Shown here in pieces: positions 37,837-43,892 of a DNA stretch of 64,000 bases. The translations under genes and the position numbers were made by a program. Under the pieces are notes generated by a model. It made no database searches. It had not been told where the DNA came from and saw only the letters and a program-made list of their open reading frames with translations. This stretch comes from an uncultured Campylobacterales bacterium (GTDB taxonomy: Bacteria > Campylobacterota > Campylobacteria > Campylobacterales > Arcobacteraceae). The DNA is taken from positions 248,001-312,000 of the forward strand of contig CANNFB010000001.1 of assembly GCA_947503785.1 (NCBI GenBank), written 5' to 3'. Position 1 is the first letter of the stretch, and each line of letters starts with the position of its first letter.

Positions 37837-37872
37837 CTAATTGGTTAATTTAGTATTGCGTCCCCGGAATTT
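37809..37872. repeat. 64-bp GC-rich imperfect inverted repeat
   Basis: The left arm begins AAATTCCGGCGACGCAATA and the right arm is its near-reverse-complement (TATTGCGTCCCCGGAATTT), with a single C/G mismatch and a TTGACTAATTGG-like AT centre. It has a far higher GC content than the surrounding DNA and ends exactly three bases before repeat copy B. It could be a terminator hairpin, a miniature inverted-repeat element or a recombination footprint. Confidence 0.75.
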
Positions 37873-37874
37873 CA

Positions 37875-37971
37875 AAGTAAAATTGGAACATTAGCGTATA
37901 AAAACTTTTAGTACTTACTTTTGGAGCAATTTTAATTAAAGAAAAGATTGTTCCAGAAAAAGTTGAATTAT
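37875..37971 (+). repeat. direct repeat, copy B
   Basis: Near-identical copy of 31414-31510, including the AraC C-terminal codons (here SKIGTLAYKNF then TAG; copy A has G in place of A). After the araC stop the frame starting at 37919 is open for about 29 codons (FGAILIKEKIVPEKVELFNS) in copy B but not in copy A. Copy B lies directly after the 64-bp inverted repeat. Confidence 0.85.
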
Positions 37972-37998
37972 TTAACTCTCATGTACTAGTGTTAACAT

Positions 37999-38248
37999 TT
38001 AGTTAAAAAAGTTTTGTTCTGAAAGAGATTTAAAATAGTTCTCATAAATATACTCATTTTCACTTTTCTCAAACTTACCATCATTATTGATATCTAGTTC
38101 CATTATTAACATCATCTCATCTAAAGTCCATTTTAAATGGAATCGCTGTATTTTTTCATCTTTAATTTCTATACTTGGCTCAACTTCAATGAAAGTATGT
38201 GGGTGAGCAAATATATAAGAAGGTAATAATTATTAATTTTTGTTTCAT
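37999..38248 (-). pseudogene. N-terminal relic of a DUF1007 protein
   Basis: After one frameshift in the signal peptide (ATG at 38248; MKQKLIIITF then a shift), the minus strand reads YIFAHPHTFIEVEPSIEIKD, IQRFHLKWTLDEMMLIMELD and INNDGKFEKSENEYIYENYF, then stops at 37999. AHPHTFIE and the EF-hand-like DxNxDGK are typical of DUF1007, a periplasmic protein often found with nickel/cobalt/zinc transporters. Normal length is about 200 residues; only about 80 remain. It is the remnant of a metal-related gene at the edge of the zinc island. Confidence 0.7.
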
Positions 38249-38255
38249 TTTACTT

Positions 38256-38639
38256 TTACAAACCTCTTGGTATCTGTGATGAGTGGTGATTTAAAATTGG
38301 ACTTGATTTTTTTAAATCAAAGATATAAGAAAATCTTGCCTCAAAAGTTAATGGTTCATTATCAATAGAAAAACACCATTTATAAATACCACTCACACAA
38401 AAAAGTCGCTCGCCTATTTCTTGGATTTTCACAGTTTTATCATGTAATGAAATACTTAAATCATCTTTAGCTGATACCTTCTCAAAATAGTCTCGTATCT
38501 TTTCATTAGTATCTAATAGTCTACTTGAAAATGTTGGGATTAAAACTGCTTCTTTATTATATAAATTAATTAATTTTTCTAGGTTGCCAGTATTAATTCC
38601 ATCCATCCATTCTTTTAATACCTCTAAAATATTTTTCAT
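38256..38639 (-). CDS. NTF2-like protein (SgcJ/DUF4440 type)
   Basis: A 127-residue single-domain cone-fold protein: NILEVLKEWMDGINTGNLEKLINLYNKEAVLIPTFS at the start, then GIYKWCFSIDNEPLTFEARFSYIFDL near the end, with a C-terminal NHHSSQIPRGL tail characteristic of the CaMKII-association/SgcJ branch. The start codon overlaps the stop of hisI (TAATG), so translation is coupled and it belongs to the hisI transcript. Enzymatic role unknown. Confidence 0.8.
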   Translation of the reverse strand: MKNILEVLKEWMDGINTGNLEKLINLYNKEAVLIPTFSSRLLDTNEKIRDYFEKVSAKDDLSISLHDKTVKIQEIGERLFCVSGIYKWCFSIDNEPLTFEARFSYIFDLKKSSPILNHHSSQIPRGL

Positions 38640-38965
38640 TATTTTTCCTTTTTTGGGTAAGTTCTAAAGAAACAAGATTTTGCACCAGTATGACAAGCAG
38701 AATTTCCTACTTGTTCAACAACTGCAAGGATTGTGTCATAATCACAATCTACTTTTAAATCAATTAGTTTTTGTAAATGACCACTACTCTCACCTTTCTT
38801 CCATATTCTATTTTTACTTCTTGAGAAATAGTGAACAATATTTGTTTCAACAGTTAAGTTTAATGCTTCTTGATTCATATACCCAAGCATAAGTATTTCA
38901 TTTGTTCCAAACTCTTGTGTAATAACAGGAACTAAACCATTAGATTTTTTAAAATCAATATTCAT
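38639..38965 (-). CDS. hisI: phosphoribosyl-AMP cyclohydrolase
   Basis: A 108-residue stand-alone HisI (no HisE domain) catalysing the third step of histidine synthesis. The conserved blocks are VITQEFGTNEILMLGYMNQEAL, SRSKNRIWKKGESSGHLQKL, and the zinc/magnesium site VDCDYDTILAVVEQVGNSACHTGAKSCF with its three Cys. No other his gene is near, and it is preceded by the TGCAACTAAGTTGCA operator, so this is most likely the extra copy made when zinc is scarce, not the housekeeping gene. It is translationally coupled to the NTF2-like gene. Confidence 0.92.
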   Translation of the reverse strand: MNIDFKKSNGLVPVITQEFGTNEILMLGYMNQEALNLTVETNIVHYFSRSKNRIWKKGESSGHLQKLIDLKVDCDYDTILAVVEQVGNSACHTGAKSCFFRTYPKKEK

Positions 38966-38977
38966 ATATTATCCTTT

Positions 38978-38992
38978 TGCAACTAAGTTGCA
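38978..38992. promoter_or_regulatory. operator 1, TGCAACTAAGTTGCA
   Basis: A 15-bp inverted repeat, 6-3-6, perfect in both arms. It lies 12 bases before the hisI start on the minus strand and just upstream of the -10 of pyrC on the plus strand, so one bound protein could repress both divergent units. Proposed Zur-like site. Confidence 0.75.
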
Positions 38993-38998
38993 TTTTGT

Positions 38999-39004
38999 TA
39001 TAAT
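38999..39004 (+). promoter_or_regulatory. -10 element of the pyrC-queD operon
   Basis: TATAAT is sandwiched between operators 1 and 2, which would place them over the -35 region and just past the transcription start. This is the usual geometry for repression. Confidence 0.55.
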
Positions 39005-39021
39005 ATCAAAGCATATTTAAA

Positions 39022-39036
39022 TGCAACTTAGTTGCA
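39022..39036. promoter_or_regulatory. operator 2, TGCAACTTAGTTGCA
   Basis: Second perfect copy, 44 bases centre to centre from operator 1, flanked by A and T so that the palindrome extends to 17 bp. It lies 33 bases before the pyrC ATG. Confidence 0.75.
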
Positions 39037-39068
39037 TCTATATACGCTTAATAAAAAGGATATTAATC

Positions 39069-40088
39069 ATGAAAGAATTTATAATCAACAGCCCACTTGA
39101 TATGCACCTTCATCTAAGGGATGATGATATGTTAAAACTTGTAGCTCCACTTACTTCAAACTATTTTTCAGGAGCACTTATAATGCCAAATTTATTACCT
39201 CCTATTACTACAAAGGAGGCTCTTTTTAAATATAAACAAAAAATAAATGAAGCATGTGAAGGAGATGATTTTAAACCTCACTTAACAATATTTTTTCAAG
39301 TTGATTACACTTATGAATTTTTAAAAAATATACAAGATGAAATTATTGCAGTTAAACTGTATCCTTTTGGGGTTACTACAAACTCTGAAACGGGAGTATC
39401 TTCTATGGATGTAGAGGTTTTAAGACCAACCTTAGAATCAATGTCCAAACTAGGTATTCCCTTATGTGTTCATGGTGAGACTAAAGGTTTTGTAATGGAT
39501 AGAGAAAAGGAGTTCTTACCTATTTACGAATCTTTAGCTATAAATTTTCCAGACTTAAAAATTATAATGGAGCATATTTCAAGTAAGGAATCAATTAAAT
39601 TATTTAAAAAGTATGATAATTTATATGCAACAATAACAATACATCATCTACTTTTAACCTTAGATGATCTAGCTGGAGGAATGTTAAATCCTTATGTCTT
39701 TTGTAAACCTATAGTAAAAAGACCTGATGATAGACAAGCCTTATTAGAGCTTGCATTGAGTGCTCATCCAAAAGTTATGTTCGGTTCAGATTCAGCTCCA
39801 CATCCAAAAAATGCAAAAGAATGTCATCATGGAGCAGCAGGGGTATTTACTGCGCCAATAGTACTACAGATTTTAACACAGCTTTTTGAAGAATATGAAA
39901 AATTAGATAATCTAAATGCATTTGTTTCTTTAAATGCACAAAGAAACTATAACTTAAAAGTAAAGAATAAAACAATAAAATTAGTAAAAAAAGATTTTAC
40001 TATACCAGCATCTTATAAGTATAAAAAAGAAGAAGTAGTTCCAATGTTTAGTGGAAAAACAATACCTTGGAGCATAGAAAAGAACTAA
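39069..40088 (+). CDS. pyrC: dihydroorotase
   Basis: A 339-residue class II dihydroorotase. ATG 39069 (AAAAAGGA upstream) is preferred to an upstream in-frame ATG at 39021 that lies in operator 2. Metal ligands are visible: HxH in DMHLHLRDDD, the carboxylated-Lys motif AVKLYPFG, His of CVHGET, His of EHISS and Asp of FGSDSAPHP. It closes the carbamoyl-aspartate ring in pyrimidine synthesis and normally needs two zinc ions. Placed behind two operators and with hisI and queD, it appears to be the zinc-starvation paralogue. queD follows one base after its stop. Confidence 0.9.
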   Translation: MKEFIINSPLDMHLHLRDDDMLKLVAPLTSNYFSGALIMPNLLPPITTKEALFKYKQKINEACEGDDFKPHLTIFFQVDYTYEFLKNIQDEIIAVKLYPFGVTTNSETGVSSMDVEVLRPTLESMSKLGIPLCVHGETKGFVMDREKEFLPIYESLAINFPDLKIIMEHISSKESIKLFKKYDNLYATITIHHLLLTLDDLAGGMLNPYVFCKPIVKRPDDRQALLELALSAHPKVMFGSDSAPHPKNAKECHHGAAGVFTAPIVLQILTQLFEEYEKLDNLNAFVSLNAQRNYNLKVKNKTIKLVKKDFTIPASYKYKKEEVVPMFSGKTIPWSIEKN

Positions 40089-40089
40089 G

Positions 40090-40641
40090 ATGATTATAAG
40101 AAAACAATTTAAATTTGAAGGTGCTCATATCGTAAGGAACTGTTCAACTAGAAGATGTAAAAAGTCAATTCATGGACACTCGTATGTTGTAGAAGTATTC
40201 TTTAGTTCCAATAAACTTGATAATGGATATATGGTTTTAGACTTTGGGTTAACAAAAAAACATATTAAAAATATTATTGATTCTTTTGATCATGCTTATT
40301 CTTTGTGGTCGGGTGAAGAAGATGAATTTAAAAACTTTTTTAAAAAGAATTCTGAACGTTACATAGAAATGCCTGTATCACCCAGTGCAGAATCATATAG
40401 TTTACTATTTTTGAAGTTTATAACTCATATTTTAAAAAATACAACTTTTACTAATAATGAAGGAGATGTTCAAGTGTCTTCGGTAAGAGTATACGAAACT
40501 AAAACTGGCTATGCCGAGGCTTTTATAAGTGATATGGATATGATCGAACTAGATTTAAAAAAAGTTGTTTTTTCAGATCAAATTAAAGATGAATGGGAAG
40601 ATAGTGATGAATTAATAAAAATACTATCATATATTAAATAG
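40090..40641 (+). CDS. queD: 6-carboxytetrahydropterin synthase-like protein (QueD/PTPS family)
   Basis: A 183-residue PTPS-family protein. Zinc ligands are the His of FEGAHIV and the pair in IHGHSYVVEV; the catalytic region DFGLTKKHIKNIIDSFDHAYSLW and the pterin-binding Glu (VYETKTGYAEAF) follow. It is longer than E. coli QueD (about 120) by an insertion around residues 85-130. An N-terminal CSTRRC pair sits where the catalytic Cys usually lies. It feeds queuosine synthesis. It is translated directly after pyrC and so shares its operators. Confidence 0.85.
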   Translation: MIIRKQFKFEGAHIVRNCSTRRCKKSIHGHSYVVEVFFSSNKLDNGYMVLDFGLTKKHIKNIIDSFDHAYSLWSGEEDEFKNFFKKNSERYIEMPVSPSAESYSLLFLKFITHILKNTTFTNNEGDVQVSSVRVYETKTGYAEAFISDMDMIELDLKKVVFSDQIKDEWEDSDELIKILSYIK

Positions 40642-40660
40642 TAAAAACTATGGAGAAGAA

Positions 40661-40933
40661 ATGGAAAATATAAAAGAAGAATTAAAAAATGTTATTATTG
40701 ATGTTATGTTACCTGAGAGTGAGGGCTATTTAGAAGATTTAAACACTGCGATAAAAGATGAAACGGCAAGTGCTGATGATTTAGTTGCTAAAAAAGATAT
40801 TGAGGCGTTTATTAGTGAATTAAAAACTATTATTGAGGTAGTTGAAGAAGATAAGCTTTCAGATGAGGAAGCTGGAAATATTTATGAAAAAATAATTACT
40901 ATGTTAAATGAACATGAGGATGAAGAACATTAA
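40661..40933 (+). CDS. small acidic helical protein
   Basis: A 90-residue protein with strong negative charge (repeated DE, EE pairs) and predicted helical content (NIKEELKNVIIDVM, then EAFISELKTIIEVVEED). The ribosome site GGAGAA is good. It ends EHEDEEH, a potential metal-binding tail. It lies 20 bases after queD, so it is in the same operon, but is unrecognised. Confidence 0.7.
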   Translation: MENIKEELKNVIIDVMLPESEGYLEDLNTAIKDETASADDLVAKKDIEAFISELKTIIEVVEEDKLSDEEAGNIYEKIITMLNEHEDEEH

Positions 40934-40969
40934 ACTAAAAGATAAGCCTTAAAAGCTTATCCTTTTAGT
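40934..40969. terminator. strong bidirectional terminator
   Basis: A near-perfect hairpin (arms ACTAAAAGATAAGC and GCTTATCCTTTTAGT, one bulged base) lies between the convergent pyrC operon and the znuA gene, overlapping the last codons of the latter. Confidence 0.8.
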
Positions 40970-41789
40970 CTTTAGATATTGCAGTTGCTAGTTTTATAAG
41001 ATTTTGTGACCATTTTGGATTTAATGGTGAAATACCTACGATATTTATCCCTAACTCTTTGGCTACGATTTCAGCACCTTGCTTGGAAAACTCAGGTTGA
41101 GTAAGTATTGTTTTTACCTTTATCTCTTTTGCTTTTTTTAATACTTTTTGAAGCTCTCTTGGTTTAGGTTCTTTTCCTTCAACTTCAATTGCCATTTGTT
41201 CAAGTTTGTATTCTTCTGCAAAGTATCCCCATGCAGGATGAAAAACCATAAATTTAGTACCATCTTTTGTATTAGCTAAAATTTCATTTATTTTTATATG
41301 AGTTTGTTGAGCTTTTTTTGCAAATCTTTCATAGTTCTTTTTATAGTATTCTTTATTTTTAACATCATATCTTACAAGCGTTTTATAAATAATCTTTCCT
41401 ATTTTTTCTATATTTGGAGGAGTAACCCAAACATGGATATCTTTTTTACCTTTTTTATTAAACTTCATTGGTATTCTTTGGATTGTTTTAGTACAATCCA
41501 AAATTTCCATATCTTTATTTTGATTTTTAATTCTAGGTACCCATGCTTTTTCAAAATGTCCACCAATTGTAAAATAGATGTCAGCTTTATCCACTTTTTT
41601 CATTTGTGAAACTTTTGGTTCATACAGATTTGGGTTTGCTCCTATTGGTACAAGTAGTGTGACATCAATTTTATCTCCACCAATTTCTTCGACAAAACTT
41701 TTTTGTGGTGCAATACTAACTATTACATTTACTTTTGCATAAACAATACCTGTTGTAAGAAGTAAAAAAAGTATTATAAATTTTTTCAT
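40965..41789 (-). CDS. znuA: zinc-type metal-binding protein of an ABC importer (ZnuA-like)
   Basis: A 274-residue periplasmic protein of the cluster A-I solute-binding family, with signal peptide (FIILFLLLTTGIVYA). Metal-site segments are KDIHVWVTP and VFHPAWGYFAEEY, and a third acidic site lies at LTQPEFS. The first canonical His (usually in DPHxYEP) is Asn54 in GANPNLYEP, an unusual change; His of IGGHFEKAW may replace it. No ATPase or permease (ZnuC, ZnuB) is next to it. It starts nine bases after the outer-membrane barrel gene and shares its operator, so a Zn-starvation role is inferred. Confidence 0.85.
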   Translation of the reverse strand: MKKFIILFLLLTTGIVYAKVNVIVSIAPQKSFVEEIGGDKIDVTLLVPIGANPNLYEPKVSQMKKVDKADIYFTIGGHFEKAWVPRIKNQNKDMEILDCTKTIQRIPMKFNKKGKKDIHVWVTPPNIEKIGKIIYKTLVRYDVKNKEYYKKNYERFAKKAQQTHIKINEILANTKDGTKFMVFHPAWGYFAEEYKLEQMAIEVEGKEPKPRELQKVLKKAKEIKVKTILTQPEFSKQGAEIVAKELGINIVGISPLNPKWSQNLIKLATAISKD

Positions 41790-41797
41790 ATTAATAC

Positions 41798-42643
41798 CTA
41801 GAAGTTATATTTAAAAGCAAGTGTTGTGATTTTAGTATCAACATCATCTTTGTTTTCAGGTAATTCTTTACCATTTTGATAAAGGTACGCAAGTACTACA
41901 TTAAAATCTTTAAACTTCTTACCTAAACTTATCATATATCGTTTGTCTTGTTCCATAGCATGGTGTTGTACTTTTGTTCCATCATTAAATATAGTAAAAG
42001 CTCTTTTTCCAAAAAAGGCCTGTGCACCTAATAAATAGCTATTATAGTTTGCATTTACTTTTAAACCTGCTGTTAAGTAATCCTTATCTTCAAATGAATA
42101 GTTACCATACTTTTCTCCATCAATATTGATAGATTTCACTATTGCAGACACCTTTACTTTTAAATTATCTATCCTTAGTTTCTTGCTAAGAGAAAAATCA
42201 TATTGTTTTACATCAAAGGTTTTATAATCACTATTATATAAATCAACTGCTAATTCTAAACCCTTGTTTAAATTGTATTTTGCTCCAAGTCCATAAATTT
42301 TTCCTTGATCTGTTGGTGCTAGATTGTCAATAATTTTTATATAGCTTGCTTTTAAGCTAAGCACTTCATTGATTTTATTTAGATACTTTAAATTATATTT
42401 TTTAACTTTTAAAGATTCAAGGGTATTATGACTCATAAAATGTTCTCTATCCACTTTATCATTTAAGTATCCCAAATTGAATTGGTGTTGTTTAACAAAG
42501 AAGTTAATATCAAGGTTTTGTGTTTTGCCTTCAAGTTTTGTTGCAGAGTTAGAAAAATCTTTTTTTGAATATTTATATATAAAAGAGTTCTCCGCCATTA
42601 GTAAAGTTGATAGTAGTAGTGTTGTTAAGATAGTTTTTTTCAA
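41798..42643 (-). CDS. outer-membrane beta-barrel protein, porin-like
   Basis: A 281-residue exported protein. The start is TTG 42643 with AAAGGA upstream, giving a signal peptide KKTILTTLLLSTLLMAENSF. The rest alternates short amphipathic strands and turns (NLGYLNDKVDREHF, YNLKYLNKINEVLSLKASYIKI, TAGLKVNANYNSYLLGAQAFFG) and ends with an aromatic-terminated strand (TLAFKYNF), as barrel proteins do. The operon position before znuA, behind operator 3, suggests an outer-membrane pore or receptor for a zinc species. The specific family was not recognised. Confidence 0.75.
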   Translation of the reverse strand: MKKTILTTLLLSTLLMAENSFIYKYSKKDFSNSATKLEGKTQNLDINFFVKQHQFNLGYLNDKVDREHFMSHNTLESLKVKKYNLKYLNKINEVLSLKASYIKIIDNLAPTDQGKIYGLGAKYNLNKGLELAVDLYNSDYKTFDVKQYDFSLSKKLRIDNLKVKVSAIVKSINIDGEKYGNYSFEDKDYLTAGLKVNANYNSYLLGAQAFFGKRAFTIFNDGTKVQHHAMEQDKRYMISLGKKFKDFNVVLAYLYQNGKELPENKDDVDTKITTLAFKYNF

Positions 42644-42663
42644 ATAGTTTCCTTTAAATTTTA

Positions 42664-42678
42664 TGCAACTTAGTTGCA
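42664..42678. promoter_or_regulatory. operator 3, TGCAACTTAGTTGCA
   Basis: A perfect copy of the palindrome, 21 bases before the barrel-znuA operon start on the minus strand, placed between the likely -10 (TGATAAT, minus strand) and the ribosome site. It extends to TGCAACTTAGTTGCATTTT with A on the other side. Confidence 0.75.
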
Positions 42679-42830
42679 TTTTTAATATTATCAAAAGAAC
42701 ATTAATTTAAACTTATAATATAGTTATAAGTAAATATTATATATTTTATTAATTGGAGAAAACTATCTTATCGATAAATTGATCCATCAAATTCTTTAGC
42801 AAATAAATTTATTTGATTGGCTCACAATAC

Positions 42831-42845
42831 TGCAACTAAGTTGCA
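42831..42845. promoter_or_regulatory. operator 4, TGCAACTAAGTTGCA
   Basis: A perfect copy upstream of the DUF1826 promoter, over its -35 region. Confidence 0.75.
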
Positions 42846-42861
42846 TTTAAAGAACTTATAT

Positions 42862-42867
42862 TATAAT
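42862..42867 (+). promoter_or_regulatory. -10 element of the DUF1826 gene
   Basis: TATAAT between operators 4 and 5, the same arrangement as at pyrC. Confidence 0.55.
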
Positions 42868-42879
42868 TTCAAAAACAAA

Positions 42880-42894
42880 TGCGACAAAGTTGCA
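42880..42894. promoter_or_regulatory. operator 5 (degenerate), TGCGACAAAGTTGCA
   Basis: Matches the palindrome in its right arm (GTTGCA) and in five of six bases of the left arm. Its centre is 49 bases from that of operator 4, overlapping the expected transcription start. Confidence 0.65.
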
Positions 42895-42955
42895 AAAAAG
42901 GAAAATAATTTGCATTTATATGCTTATTATATTTCAATGAGTATGAAAGGAAAAA

Positions 42956-43651
42956 ATGATGCTGAATGAAAAGAATTTCAATCTTACTGGTCAATGGAGC
43001 CCCAACCCTTTTGAGACAATGCCTAAATCCTATCGACATAGGGCGCAGGATAAGCATCCAACAGTTTTTAGTGATATCTATCAACCAGAAATCAATATAG
43101 CTATTTGGCAGCGTAAGTTATCTGCTACTTTGCAAAATTCAGTGAAAACATTTTTAGCATTGAATCCTGTATTTGAAACAAAAATGATCTTAACGCCACA
43201 AGACGCGCTTTCACGTATTAGCAAATCTTTTAATAAAAATATGGCTGAAGTTAGCGAAGATATTGCTGAACTTGTGGATATGTTTTGTTATTTATTTGAA
43301 CTTAAACAAGCAGCCATTCGCTTGAAAGTTTTAGATGGAGCGATGTGCCCTAAATTTCATGTTGATAGAGTGCCTTGCCGCCTCGTGACGACTTATCAGA
43401 GTATAGCCTCAGAATGGCTGCCACATGAGGTGCTTGATCACACAAAATTGGGGTGGGGTAGTAACGGGTTGCCTGACAGTGAATCGGGCCTTTACCAAAG
43501 TGAAAGTGATATCCAGCAACTGGGTTGTGGAGATGTTGCATTGTTCAAAGGTACGCTTTGGGAAGGTAATGAAAATACAGGCTTAGTCCACCGTTCACCA
43601 GTAGTACCAGCCAATGAAAAGCGTTTGGTATTAACTCTGGATTTTAATTGA
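42956..43651 (+). CDS. DUF1826 domain protein, probably acquired
   Basis: A 231-residue soluble protein recognised as DUF1826 from its conserved core CPKFHVDRVPCRLVTTYQS, then EWLPHEVLDH, and the C-terminal LGCGDVALFKGTLWEGN and GLVHRSPVVP. The GxHVDxxxCR region holds Cys and His that could bind metal. Members of this family sit next to zinc-regulated genes in Gamma- and other Proteobacteria, as is the case here. The DNA uses CGC, CTG, GCG and GTG and looks near 43% GC, unlike every neighbour, which points to transfer. Two adjacent ATGs (42956, 42959) follow AAAGG. Function unknown. Confidence 0.8.
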   Translation: MMLNEKNFNLTGQWSPNPFETMPKSYRHRAQDKHPTVFSDIYQPEINIAIWQRKLSATLQNSVKTFLALNPVFETKMILTPQDALSRISKSFNKNMAEVSEDIAELVDMFCYLFELKQAAIRLKVLDGAMCPKFHVDRVPCRLVTTYQSIASEWLPHEVLDHTKLGWGSNGLPDSESGLYQSESDIQQLGCGDVALFKGTLWEGNENTGLVHRSPVVPANEKRLVLTLDFN

Positions 43652-43892
43652 TAAGTAGTTAAATGTTGTGGCTTGTCTTACAAAGCCTAACAATCACATG
43701 CATTTGGAAAGTGATGTGACGCGTTACAACCTCTTATATTTACAACACGAAGTATTTATATTAGTTTTCCATGCTCCACAAAGTGTTCAAGAAGTAAAAA
43801 CCGCAAAGTTCCATGAACCTTAAGGGATTATAGAACAAAAAAAGTGAGCTTTTAAACTTTTGACACAAAGTTTTAAATACTTCCATTGAAGC
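43652..43892. other. foreign-looking tail with attC-like hairpins and a short coding relic
   Basis: Directly after the DUF1826 stop, a hairpin pairs GGCTTGT (43670-43676) with ACAAAGCC (43680-43687). A second group, GCCTAAC (43685), TCACAT, a loop, ATGTGA, then GTTACAA (43723), reads like a short integron attC site with R and L boxes. The GC richness ends near 43730. From 43725 to 43823, 32 codons are open (LQHEVFILVFHAPQSVQEVK) and may be a relic. The DNA from 43830 is normal for the host. Confidence 0.4.

Larger units (their letters stand above)
42679..42955. other. divergent control region between the barrel operon and DUF1826
   Basis: About 280 bases without a gene. Besides operators 4 and 5 and the DUF1826 promoter, it contains a perfect 16-bp AT palindrome (CAAATAAATTTATTTG, 42800-42815) of unknown meaning and a TATCGATA at 42766. 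The sequence is otherwise ordinary promoter-like AT-rich DNA. Confidence 0.5.

Noticed and set aside
42800-42815. Perfect 16-bp palindrome CAAATAAATTTATTTG between operators 3 and 4
   Set aside because: Pure A/T apart from the ends, and such palindromes are common in this DNA. It is not repeated at the other island promoters, so it was not counted as an operator.
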